A DNA stretch of 32,143 nucleotides, from NCBI GenBank assembly GCA_002746215.1, contig NVWI01000001.1:479140-511282 (forward strand), given 5' to 3'. This DNA comes from SAR86 cluster bacterium (GTDB lineage: Bacteria; Pseudomonadota; Gammaproteobacteria; Pseudomonadales; Pseudohongiellaceae). How positions within the stretch are numbered: the first letter of the stretch is position 1; each line of letters opens with the position of its first letter. The notes under the pieces are model-generated. The model saw nothing but the letters and a program-made list of their open reading frames with translations. It was not told where the DNA came from and did no database searches. A program made the translations under genes and the position numbers. Shown here in pieces: positions 8,455-16,312 of this stretch.

Positions 8455-9030
8455 TCAACGAACGACTATTTTTATTGTGTCAGGCATGTTGTTGCGAGCC
8501 AAAAGGTCAACAGCATCATTGGCATTGGCATTTCCTACGAAAGGACCAGCTTGAACCCGAAACATTGTTTGGCCCAGCACTTCAGCCTGAGAAATTGAGG
8601 TTTCCAGGCCTAAGAGAATAATTTCTGCCCGAAGTTTTTCTGCATCCGCTATTGAATTAAAGGAGCCAGCTTGAACGCGATAAATGTCAGGGTTTTCTTC
8701 AATTTCAGGTTCGAGTTCAACCGCAATAACGTCTACGATCACTTCTGCTTCGCTGAGACGATCATAAAAAGTAAAGTCAGTACTTTCGCCATCCACATCT
8801 CCCAAAGGAAAGTCTTGGCTCATAATGTTGCTGTTAATGCCCTGTAGTGGGCCAGTTCCAAAGAGCCCTAGGTATCCGATTAAGGCAACGAATAAGCCTG
8901 AAAGCAAGCCGGAAAAAAACCAGGGCCAATGACTTCTTGCAGGAGCAGTTTTGGTTGCAGATTTAGTGCTTGTGCGTTTCTTCGCAGAGCTCTTACTTGA
9001 AGAACGTTGTTTAGCAAAATCATGAGCCAT
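8455..9030 (-). CDS. FtsN-like SPOR-domain membrane protein
   Basis: This 191-residue protein has a cytoplasmic N-terminus rich in Lys, Ser and Thr (1-33), one transmembrane helix (about 36-57), a periplasmic acidic linker and a C-terminal SPOR domain (about 114-191) with the paired motifs YRVQAGSF and FRVQAGPF. SPOR domains bind denuded peptidoglycan glycan at the division septum. Its place between priA and hslV is that of ftsN in E. coli (priA-cytR-ftsN-hslVU) and of PA5052 in Pseudomonas, so a cell-division role is likely. The linker is short and the essential FtsN segment cannot be recognised by eye, so I leave the symbol blank. Confidence 0.87.
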   Translation of the reverse strand: MAHDFAKQRSSSKSSAKKRTSTKSATKTAPARSHWPWFFSGLLSGLFVALIGYLGLFGTGPLQGINSNIMSQDFPLGDVDGESTDFTFYDRLSEAEVIVDVIAVELEPEIEENPDIYRVQAGSFNSIADAEKLRAEIILLGLETSISQAEVLGQTMFRVQAGPFVGNANANDAVDLLARNNMPDTIKIVVR

Positions 9031-9108
9031 TAGGTATCAATATCTTAAACGGATGACACGCGCATTATCCCGAATTTACCTCGTTATTGATAGTTGAAAG
9101 CAAGAGTC

Positions 9109-11154
9109 CTAGCTGAAATCGAGAGGGTCTACATCAATTGACCAACGTACTTTTCGACTTTGAGGTAACGCTTCATAGGCGGGAACTAAATGATTTAATA
9201 GTGTATGTAATTCTGCTCGGCTTGACGATTGAAGTAATAATTGGAAGCGAAAACGTCCAGCCCTTTTCTCCATTGGAGCGGGTAAAGGTCCAAGCGCGAA
9301 GGTGGTGTTTGTCAGCATTTTTTTAGTTAAGTTCTTTACGTCCTGCAAAAAGGACATCGGTAGCGAAGCGTTACTGGCTTCGGCACGAATCAGCACCTGA
9401 TAAGAAAAAGGCGGCAAATTAGTGATGTCTCTTTGTTCCAGTAGTGTTCTTGAAAACTTTTTATAACCATCATTGATAAGTGATCTTAGCGTAGGATGCG
9501 TACTATTGTGTGTCTGGATAAGCACTTCTCCAGCGTTTTCACCTCGCCCGGAACGTCCCGCGACCTGTATTAATAACTGGCCCATAAACTCCTGGCCTCG
9601 AAAATCAGAACTGAATAAACCGGCATCAGCGTCAAGCACGGCAACTAAAGTAACTTCGGGGAAATGATGCCCTTTGGCCAGCATTTGTGTGCCAACCAGA
9701 ATTGCGGCCTGGCCTTTGTTGATCTCAGAAATAATGTTTTCTAACTTACCGCGATTGCGTGTGGTATCACGATCAATTCGAAAAACTGGTACGTCTGGAA
9801 AAGTTTCTTCCAGTTTTTTTTCTGTGCGCTCAGTGCCTAAACCAATGGGTAATAAGGCCTTACTTTGGCAAGAGGGGCAGGCAGGGATAATCTTTCGTTG
9901 GGATTCACAGCGATGACAACGTAATTCGGGACTGTTTCTGTGTAAGGTGTAACTGGTTTCGCAGCGGGGGCAGCTAGCGGTCCAACCACAATCATGACAT
10001 TGCAATAGTGGGGCGTAGCCTCTGCGGTTTAAAAAGATAAGCACTTGTTTATTTTGCTGTAAATGGCTTTTTATGGCAGCCAGTAGTTGTTCTGAAAAAC
10101 CTTCACTCAGGGCTTTACCTTTCAAGTCAATACAAGCAAAAGTTGGCTGCTTGGCTTTTGCTGCGCGTTGTTCAAGTGACATGAGTGAATAGCGTTTACG
10201 TAAGGCATTATGGAGGCTTTCCAGACTTGGTGTAGCAGAGCCTAAGACAATGGGGATGTCGAACAATTGAGCTCTATATATGGCTAGGTCTCGAGCTGAA
10301 TAACGGAAACCTTCCTGTTGTTTGTATGAGCCATCATGCTCTTCATCAATAATGATCAAGCCGGGACGGCGTAGAGGCGTAAAAATTGCAGAGCGGGTTC
10401 CAATAATAATATCGGCATCACCAAGGCGAGCATCTGTCCATGCCATGAAGCGTTGCTTATCGGTTAAGCCTGAGTGAATGGCAACAATCTTGTCAGCAAA
10501 ACGCCCTTGGAGATGTTGAATAGTTTGAGGTGTTAGGCTGATTTCGGGAACTAACATGATGACCTGTAGCCCAGCTTGAACTTTTTCTGCAATGAGTTGC
10601 ATGTACACTTCAGTTTTACCGCTTCCGGTAACGCCTTCCAATAAAAAGCAATGAAAGCCATTGCCTTGTTGCAGGATAGAAGCCTTAACCTGTTCTTGTT
10701 CATCGTTTAAGTGCAGTTGTGGTGTTAATTCCTTTGCATTTTCTTGCGAGTTGGAGTCGCTGTTGGTTTTAATAGTCAGTGTTTTTCCTTGCCGAACGCG
10801 TGTTGGCAAAGCATTGTGAATGACCTGTCCTAAAGGGTAGTGATAATAAGTTGCTGCCCATTTAAAAAGTTTCATCATGGAAGCGTCGATAACAGGCTCC
10901 TGGTCGATGACTTCAATGATTCTTTTTAAATCATCTAGGGCGAATTCACTTTCTGCAGAGGTATTAACAATCAGGCCAATAAGTTCACGTTTGCCAAAAG
11001 GGACTTTGACTCTCAATCCTTCTACTAGTTGGCAAGTGAGATTTTCCGGGGGCAAATAGTCAAAGCTCCGCCTCAAGGGCGTATTTACGACGACCTTTAC
11101 AACAGAGTTGGCATTAGAGGAATGGAGCGTATTACCGCCTTGGTTTATACTCAC
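9109..11154 (-). CDS. priA: Replication restart helicase PriA
   Basis: PriA recognises abandoned replication forks and starts reloading of the replisome. The 681-residue product has the N-terminal fork-binding region (about 18-120), Walker A GVTGSGKT (174-181), the DEEH box (270-273), SATPS, and eight zinc-binding cysteines in four CxxC pairs (386/389, 395/398, 413/416, 426/429), followed by GTERTEKKL, the GTQMLAKGHHF motif and QVAGRSGR. It is about 50 residues shorter than the E. coli protein, mostly in the linker before the helicase core. The start is a GTG without a clear ribosome site, and the first 17 residues precede the conserved region. It diverges from the chorismate mutase gene with only 45 bases between. 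Confidence 0.96.
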   Translation of the reverse strand: MSINQGGNTLHSSNANSVVKVVVNTPLRRSFDYLPPENLTCQLVEGLRVKVPFGKRELIGLIVNTSAESEFALDDLKRIIEVIDQEPVIDASMMKLFKWAATYYHYPLGQVIHNALPTRVRQGKTLTIKTNSDSNSQENAKELTPQLHLNDEQEQVKASILQQGNGFHCFLLEGVTGSGKTEVYMQLIAEKVQAGLQVIMLVPEISLTPQTIQHLQGRFADKIVAIHSGLTDKQRFMAWTDARLGDADIIIGTRSAIFTPLRRPGLIIIDEEHDGSYKQQEGFRYSARDLAIYRAQLFDIPIVLGSATPSLESLHNALRKRYSLMSLEQRAAKAKQPTFACIDLKGKALSEGFSEQLLAAIKSHLQQNKQVLIFLNRRGYAPLLQCHDCGWTASCPRCETSYTLHRNSPELRCHRCESQRKIIPACPSCQSKALLPIGLGTERTEKKLEETFPDVPVFRIDRDTTRNRGKLENIISEINKGQAAILVGTQMLAKGHHFPEVTLVAVLDADAGLFSSDFRGQEFMGQLLIQVAGRSGRGENAGEVLIQTHNSTHPTLRSLINDGYKKFSRTLLEQRDITNLPPFSYQVLIRAEASNASLPMSFLQDVKNLTKKMLTNTTFALGPLPAPMEKRAGRFRFQLLLQSSSRAELHTLLNHLVPAYEALPQSRKVRWSIDVDPLDFS

Positions 11155-11199
11155 GAGAATTAATTAAACTTTAAGCCACTAAACTGTTGGAAGATTACC

Positions 11200-11490
11200 A
11201 TGCAAACGAACTCCATGCCTGATGAATTACTAAGCTTACGTGATCAAATAGATGCACTTGATGATGAACTCTTATTAATTTTGGCTAAGAGGTTTGAGGT
11301 GACCGCTAGAGTCGGTAAGCTCAAAGCAGATAAAGGTCTGGATTCTGTCGATGAAGAACGGGAAAAACAAAAGTTAATTGATCTAAGAACGCGGGCTGAA
11401 GAAAAAGCCCTTAACCCTGAATTTGTATTAAATCTTTTCAATATGATATTCGCAGAGGTTGTAGGGAATCATCGTGCGTACCTTACGTAA
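11200..11490 (+). CDS. Small chorismate mutase (AroQ class), stand-alone
   Basis: This enzyme converts chorismate to prephenate, the branch point to Phe and Tyr. The 96-residue all-helical protein aligns without gaps to the mutase domain of the E. coli P-protein. Active-site equivalents are Arg14, Arg31, Lys42, Asp51, Arg54 and Glu55. Two positions differ: Val87 for E. coli Ser84 and His91 for Gln88. It is not fused to a dehydratase or dehydrogenase and has no signal peptide. ATG 11200 follows GGAAG; a second Met at 11215 would also retain the domain. Its position, between priA and rpmE, is not one I know from Pseudomonas or E. coli. A mutase-like fold with another substrate (isochorismate pyruvate lyase) is less likely but not excluded. 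Confidence 0.85.
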   Translation: MQTNSMPDELLSLRDQIDALDDELLLILAKRFEVTARVGKLKADKGLDSVDEEREKQKLIDLRTRAEEKALNPEFVLNLFNMIFAEVVGNHRAYLT

Positions 11491-11514
11491 CGCAAATCTT
11501 AAGCAAACCAGCTC

Positions 11515-11542
11515 TTGCTAAATAATGCGACTCTGCTAGAAT
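11515..11542 (+). promoter_or_regulatory. Candidate sigma70 promoter of rpmE
   Basis: TTGCTA (11515-11520) and TAGAAT (11537-11542) are separated by 16 bases. A TG lies one base before the -10 box (extended -10). A GC-rich stretch follows, as in many ribosomal-protein promoters. Transcription would begin near 11549, giving an 85-base leader before rpmE. Confidence 0.55.
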
Positions 11543-11548
11543 TCGCGC

Positions 11549-11633
11549 TCTTTTTTATCTAGAAGAATATGGTGCCTGCAACGAATATTTATAGTTCGTT
11601 GCTTAGGTGGCGATATTCAGTTTGAGGCCTTTC
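11549..11633 (+). promoter_or_regulatory. rpmE 5' leader with strong hairpin, candidate L31 autoregulatory leader
   Basis: GCAACGAA (11578-11585) and TTCGTTGC (11595-11602) form a perfect 8-bp stem with a 9-base loop. CCT/AGG (11575-11577 and 11605-11607) can extend it across a two-base bulge. A GAGG ribosome site (11624-11627) sits 6 bases before the rpmE ATG. Ribosomal-protein L31 leader motifs, including a gammaproteobacterial one, are described in RNA family collections; I assign this by position and shape, not by a model search. Confidence 0.5.
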
Positions 11634-11843
11634 ATGAAAGCAAAAATACATCCTAAGTATGAAGATACGGTAGTAACCTGTGGTTGCGGTAATGTTATCA
11701 ACACTCGCTCTACTTTAGGTGGTGAGCTACGAGTTGATGTTTGTTCCCAGTGTCACCCTTTTTATACAGGGAAGCAAAAGATTGTTGATACGGGCGGCCG
11801 TGTCGATCGCTACAAGAAGCGTTTTAGCAATCGTAAGCTATAA
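11634..11843 (+). CDS. rpmE: Large ribosomal subunit protein bL31, zinc-binding form
   Basis: This is bL31, a late-assembly protein that bridges the two ribosomal subunits. The correct start is the ATG at 11634 (MKAKIHPKY), giving 69 residues and a GAGG ribosome site 6 bases upstream; the frame stays open upstream but the extra residues are not L31. Zinc ligands of the C+ form are present: CGCG (Cys16, Cys18) and CSQC (Cys37, Cys40). The stop lies 6 bases from the mrcA stop on the opposite strand, and a small CTGTT/AACAG hairpin (11846-11858) spans the junction but has no proper U-tract. Confidence 0.97.
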   Translation: MKAKIHPKYEDTVVTCGCGNVINTRSTLGGELRVDVCSQCHPFYTGKQKIVDTGGRVDRYKKRFSNRKL

Positions 11844-11849
11844 AGCTGT

Positions 11850-14228
11850 TCAAAACAGGTCGTTTTCATCTTCTAGGCTATTGGGGTCGTTTAATGCGTT
11901 TGCATTATCGGCCTCTAATGGTTGAGACTCTTCTCTAAACACTTCAAAGATAGCGCCTTCTTCATTGGGCTGAGCTCTAAAACCTGTTTCAGGGTTTATT
12001 CTGACAGTGACGATGCCATCTGGTTGAGCCATTGAGTTTATTGGCATCCCATTAAGAGCATCTTCCATAAAATCAATCCAGATAGGCACTGCAACTGTAG
12101 CGGCTTGTTCATCTCGCCCTAAGGTTTGAGGACTGTCAAAACCGATATAAACAGTTGTTACCATATCGCCATTGAAGCCTGAAAACCAAAGGTCAAAATT
12201 GTCATTGGTAGTGCCTGTCTTGCCAGCAAGGTCGGAACGGCCGATTTCGCGATTTATGCGTCGGCCACTACCATTCGTAATTACCGAACGCAGCATAGTA
12301 TTCATTATGTAAGCGACATCTTCATCAATGACCCGAGGTGCAGGGTAGAAAGAGGGATCCTGCTGATTTTCAGGATCAAAACTTGCTTCACATGCTTGGC
12401 AAACAAGAGCAGGCTGGGCTTGATAAACATTGCCATCATTAAAGTTTTCAATTCGTTCTATCAGATAAGGTTGTACTTGATAACCACCATTGGCAAATAC
12501 TGTATAAGCACTAGCGACGGCCATTGGTGTTAGTGCATGAGAGCCAATAGCCACGGTTAGATCGTTGCGCGGGAACTCAGCCTCATTCAAGCCAAATCTT
12601 GCGATATATGGCATTACTAGATCATCACCTAAGGCATCGTAAAGTCGAAGGGAAACGAGATTTTTCGAGTTAGTAAGCGCATACTTCAAAGAGATAGGTC
12701 CAAGAAACTCTCCACCAAAATTTTCTGGTCTATAATCGCTCCGATCCAAAGGCGCATCATTAATCAGGCTGGCTGCGGTATAGCCATTCTCGAGTGCTGC
12801 AGCATACAAAAAGGGTTTAAAGTTGGAGCCTGGCTGACGTCTAGCCTGAGTCACACGATTAAAATTACTTTGATAAAAATCATAACCTCCTGCAAGAGCC
12901 AAGATTGCACCATTATTTGGGTTGATTGATACCAGTGAGCCATTAACAGCAGGAACCTGGCTAAGCATCCAGCGATTTTCACTATTTCGGCTAACTCTGA
13001 TCAGATCCCCGACATCTACTACTTCTCCGGCAGTTCTAGGGCTGGAAGTCCATGTGCTGTTATTAATAAATTGTTTAGCCCAGCGAATACCATCCCATTC
13101 AATAGTGATACTTTCACCCGTTTTCAGAAGAGCAAGTAGTGATCTTTCGCTAATTTGCTGCACAAAGGCGGGTTCTTGATCGCCTATTGTTACTGTTCTA
13201 GCTAATATAGACAGCCACATATCAACATCATCATCACTATTTGAGGGCCTCATATGATTTTCAGGCCCGCGATAGCCATGGTTTCTATCATAATTTTCCA
13301 GCCCATCGGTTAAGGCCTGACTGGCCTGCGCCTGAGTTTCACTATTAACTGTGGTATACACTTCAAAACCATCGGTAATGGCTAAACTACCATAGCGAGC
13401 CTCCATATCCAGCCGAACCATCTCAGCGATATATGGCGCCTCTACTTCAATTTCCACCCCGTAACGCTGTGCGGTTAAAGGCGTATCATTTGCTTCATTA
13501 AACTGGCTTTGAGTGATCATGCTCAGCTCAAGCATTCGACGTAAAACCCTGTTCCTATAAGTTAGGGCTCTTTGTTCTGAACGAAGCGGGTTTATTGTAT
13601 TTGGAGCGGGCAATAATGCGATTAGCATCGCCATTTCAGACAAGCTTAATTCATTTGGTGTTTTGTTATAGAACTGACTGGAGGCTGCGGATACGCCGTA
13701 GGCTGAAATTCCAAAAAAGATGCGATTCAGGTAAAGCTCTAGAATTTCTTCTTTATTGAGCTCTCTTTCTATTTTCAGAGCCAGTAATATTTCTTTAAAC
13801 TTCCTGGAATAGGGGCTCTCTCCTTCAAACGAAATGTTTTTTGCTAGCTGCATGGTCAAAGTGCTGCCACCACCGCTAGGATTGCCACTTAAAATGCCTA
13901 ATACTGAGCGGCCCAGGGCTTTTAAATCGACACCATTATGTTGGTAAAAGCGCGTGTCTTCGCTGGCTATTAAGGCATCGACGAGAAGTTGGGGGATATC
14001 GTTATATTTGACAGGGTCGCGGCGCACCTCCCCAAATTCAGCAATTAATTTATCGTCTGCAGAGTAGATACGTAAGGGGTTAACTAGCCTGACATTACGA
14101 TAATCTTCTGCAGGCGGTAATTTAGGAGACAGGTACAAATAGGCGCTGGTTGAAATCATAACGACTCCCAGGCCGCTAAATAAGCAGCACCAGAAAAGAA
14201 GATTTAAACCTTTTCGTACTAAGTTCAC
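11850..14228 (-). CDS. mrcA: Penicillin-binding protein 1A (bifunctional transglycosylase/transpeptidase)
   Basis: This class A penicillin-binding protein polymerises and cross-links peptidoglycan. The 792-residue product (also called ponA in Pseudomonas) has an N-terminal membrane anchor (about 8-32), a GT51 glycosyltransferase domain with catalytic Glu90 (IASEDTRFYQH), an OB-like insert, and a transpeptidase domain with SNFK (Ser468-Lys471), SKN (521-523) and KTG (670-672). Cys610 and Cys613 form a CxxC in the insert before the KTG region, and the C-terminus is acidic. Start is GTG with GGAAG upstream; a four-codon ORF (MEVL) ends on this GTG. It diverges from pilM, as ponA does in Pseudomonas. 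Confidence 0.97.
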   Translation of the reverse strand: MNLVRKGLNLLFWCCLFSGLGVVMISTSAYLYLSPKLPPAEDYRNVRLVNPLRIYSADDKLIAEFGEVRRDPVKYNDIPQLLVDALIASEDTRFYQHNGVDLKALGRSVLGILSGNPSGGGSTLTMQLAKNISFEGESPYSRKFKEILLALKIERELNKEEILELYLNRIFFGISAYGVSAASSQFYNKTPNELSLSEMAMLIALLPAPNTINPLRSEQRALTYRNRVLRRMLELSMITQSQFNEANDTPLTAQRYGVEIEVEAPYIAEMVRLDMEARYGSLAITDGFEVYTTVNSETQAQASQALTDGLENYDRNHGYRGPENHMRPSNSDDDVDMWLSILARTVTIGDQEPAFVQQISERSLLALLKTGESITIEWDGIRWAKQFINNSTWTSSPRTAGEVVDVGDLIRVSRNSENRWMLSQVPAVNGSLVSINPNNGAILALAGGYDFYQSNFNRVTQARRQPGSNFKPFLYAAALENGYTAASLINDAPLDRSDYRPENFGGEFLGPISLKYALTNSKNLVSLRLYDALGDDLVMPYIARFGLNEAEFPRNDLTVAIGSHALTPMAVASAYTVFANGGYQVQPYLIERIENFNDGNVYQAQPALVCQACEASFDPENQQDPSFYPAPRVIDEDVAYIMNTMLRSVITNGSGRRINREIGRSDLAGKTGTTNDNFDLWFSGFNGDMVTTVYIGFDSPQTLGRDEQAATVAVPIWIDFMEDALNGMPINSMAQPDGIVTVRINPETGFRAQPNEEGAIFEVFREESQPLEADNANALNDPNSLEDENDLF

Positions 14229-14665
14229 AGTACTTCCATGATACCTATAATAGAGTCAATGTCGATACGCACAGCAATAAGATGAAAAGTAGGAGAATCA
14301 AACACCTGAGTTTTCCTGTCTCTTGCCAAGAACGATGATTTTAAACGTTTTTTTACTCCATGTGTGATTCTATGTGCATAATTGCGTAATCGATAGATAA
14401 AACTAATGAATTTATGATAATTGAAAAGTAATTTGCTGCTGATTAGACGGAGTGTGAAGTAGTTAGCAATTTAAAGTAATTTGTTGAAAAAAGACTTAAT
14501 TAGTTGAAATTCATACTTAAATTAAGTAACGTGCTGGTTTGTATGTGGCGCGTTCTCTTACGCGGAAAGGTGTGTATGTGGAATTTTAGCCTCATGCTAG
14601 GATGAAGTGACTAAACAATGCCCTTCATTGAAGGGGGCGAAAATGGGTTTTAGGAGTATGGTTTT
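14229..14665. other. Divergent intergenic region between mrcA and pilM
   Basis: These 437 AT-rich bases hold no gene that I can support. They must carry promoters for mrcA (leftward) and pilM (rightward). Plus-strand candidates are TCGATA (14390) with TATGAT (14414) at an 18-base spacing, and an extended -10 TGCTAGGAT at 14595-14603 with a poor -35. TTGAAA occurs at 14484 and 14504 without a good -10. I could not identify a convincing mrcA promoter or a sigma54 (GG/GC) site. Confidence 0.5.
14621..14635 (+). promoter_or_regulatory. Hairpin in the pilM leader
   Basis: CCCTTC and GAAGGG form a perfect 6-bp GC-containing stem with loop ATT. It ends 16 bases before the AGGAG ribosome site of pilM (14652-14656). 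It could affect mRNA stability or ribosome access; no U-tract follows, so it is not a standard terminator. Confidence 0.4.
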
Positions 14666-15727
14666 GTGAGTATTTTTGGTAAAAAAAATACGGCTCTGCA
14701 TGGTGTAGATATCAGCTCCAGCTCTATTAAGCTTATTGAATTGAGTAAGTCTGGCAGCAAATATAAAGTTGAAAATTATGCAAGCCGCCCAGTGCCAGAA
14801 AATGCGGTAGTGGAAAAGAATATTAATGAATTAGAAGCTGTAGGTGATGTGATCATCAAGATGGCTTCTGTATTGAAAACGAAGACTAAGGATGCAGCTG
14901 TCGCTGTCGCTGGATCTGCCGTCATTACTAAGATAATTGAAATGAATGCATCACTTACTGATGCTGAAATGGAAAATCAAATAATCATAGAAGCTGACCA
15001 GTACATTCCTTATCCTTTGGATGAAGTTGCAATTGATTTTGAACGACAAGGGCCCTCCCCGAAAAATGAAGAAATGGTTCAGGTGTTGCTAGCTGCATGT
15101 AAAAAAGAGAATGTAGATTTACGAGTGGCGGTACTAGAGGCAGGCGGTTTTACTGCGAAAATAGTAGATATCGAAGCCTATGCAATGGAGCGTGCATATC
15201 GCTTACTGCAAGAGCAAATGGACTTGCCTAAAGCTAAATTAGTCGCGATTGTCGACATTGGGTCGACAATGACTACGCTCTATATTCTAAATGATGGTGT
15301 TTCCATTTATACCAGAGAGCAAATTTTTGGTGGAGCGCAGTTAAGTAGTGAAATACAGATACGATATGGTATACAGCCCAATGAAGTGGAAGCGGCCCTT
15401 AAAGAGGGAAATTTACCTGAAGGTTATGAAGAAGAAGTGTTATCTCCCTTTAAGGAAGAGATAACCGAGCAAATTAGTAGGGCTTTACAATTCTTTTTTT
15501 CGTCCAGCCAATATAATGATATAGATCTTATAGTTCTAGCAGGAGGCACCGCGGCAACTAAGGGGTTGGCTGCTCAAGTAGAAGAAGTACTTTCTTGTGA
15601 AACTATTGTTGCAAACCCTTTTGCAAAAATGAGTTTAGGAGCTAAAGTTAATAAGGCCCAGTTAAAAAATGATGCCTCATCATTACTTATGGCTTGTGGC
15701 TTAGCGGCAAGAGGGTTTATGGAATGA
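14666..15727 (+). CDS. pilM: Type IV pilus assembly protein PilM (actin-like)
   Basis: PilM is the cytoplasmic actin-like protein that links the pilus motor platform to the PilNOP inner-membrane complex by binding the PilN N-terminus. The 353-residue product begins IFGKKN, then HGVDISSSSIKLIEL (phosphate-1-like loop) and shows AIVDIGSTMTTLYIL (phosphate-2) and VLAGGTAATKGL (adenosine-binding loop). The start is a GTG 9 bases after AGGAG. The final ATGGAATGA overlaps the pilN start by four bases. It is the first gene of pilMNOPQ. Confidence 0.97.
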   Translation: MSIFGKKNTALHGVDISSSSIKLIELSKSGSKYKVENYASRPVPENAVVEKNINELEAVGDVIIKMASVLKTKTKDAAVAVAGSAVITKIIEMNASLTDAEMENQIIIEADQYIPYPLDEVAIDFERQGPSPKNEEMVQVLLAACKKENVDLRVAVLEAGGFTAKIVDIEAYAMERAYRLLQEQMDLPKAKLVAIVDIGSTMTTLYILNDGVSIYTREQIFGGAQLSSEIQIRYGIQPNEVEAALKEGNLPEGYEEEVLSPFKEEITEQISRALQFFFSSSQYNDIDLIVLAGGTAATKGLAAQVEEVLSCETIVANPFAKMSLGAKVNKAQLKNDASSLLMACGLAARGFME

Positions 15728-16287
15728 CAACTATAAATTTACTGCCATGGCGTGAAACATTACGTGAAGAACGGAAGCAGGAATTTTTTGTTTCATTAGG
15801 CGTAGTGGTTGCTATTGCGGCCGTTATGCTATTTTTAGTGGATCGTTATTTTAATTCTGAGGTGAACGGACAGCAAAGAGTCAATGACTACCTTTCTGAA
15901 CAAATTACTGTACTGGATGCTGAAATAGTCGAAATCAGAGATTTACAGGCGCAAAGAACAGCATTAACAGAGCGCATGGCTGTTATACAGGATTTACAGG
16001 GAACAAGACCGATCATCGTTAGGCTGTTTGATGAGCTAGTGAAAACGTTGCCAACAGGCGTCTATTACAACACGGTTAGCAGAAACGATAACAGGATTCA
16101 AATGAGCGGAATAGCCGAATCTAATAACAAAGTGTCTGAGTTAATGCGGGCGCTTGAAGCTTCTGACTGGTTCGCTAATGCCAGCCTTCAGCAAATTAAT
16201 GCCCAAGAAGATGGGGATGCTGACGGCACGTATCTTTTTCAATTAGAACTTACAGTAACGGCTCCAGTCCTGGAAGTTGAGGAATAA
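15724..16287 (+). CDS. pilN: Type IV pilus assembly protein PilN
   Basis: PilN is an inner-membrane protein of the alignment complex. The N-terminal cytoplasmic INLLPWRE motif (residues 4-11) docks on PilM. One transmembrane helix follows (about 22-42), then a periplasmic coiled coil (about 45-95) and a ferredoxin-like domain. The protein has 187 residues. The start is the ATG at 15724, which shares ATGA with the pilM stop; the frame is open 30 bases upstream but those codons lie within pilM. Confidence 0.97.
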   Translation: MTTINLLPWRETLREERKQEFFVSLGVVVAIAAVMLFLVDRYFNSEVNGQQRVNDYLSEQITVLDAEIVEIRDLQAQRTALTERMAVIQDLQGTRPIIVRLFDELVKTLPTGVYYNTVSRNDNRIQMSGIAESNNKVSELMRALEASDWFANASLQQINAQEDGDADGTYLFQLELTVTAPVLEVEE

Positions 16288-16312
16288 GCTAGCACTACTA
16301 CGGTAGAAGATT

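Noticed and set aside
11846-11858. CTGTT/AACAG hairpin between the convergent rpmE and mrcA stops
   Set aside because: The stem is only 5 bp, no proper U-tract follows on either strand and part of it codes for the mrcA C-terminus, so I do not call it a terminator.
14229-14665. A small RNA or small gene in the mrcA-pilM gap
   Set aside because: No ORF with a credible ribosome site, no promoter-terminator pair and no known RNA shape could be recognised by eye.
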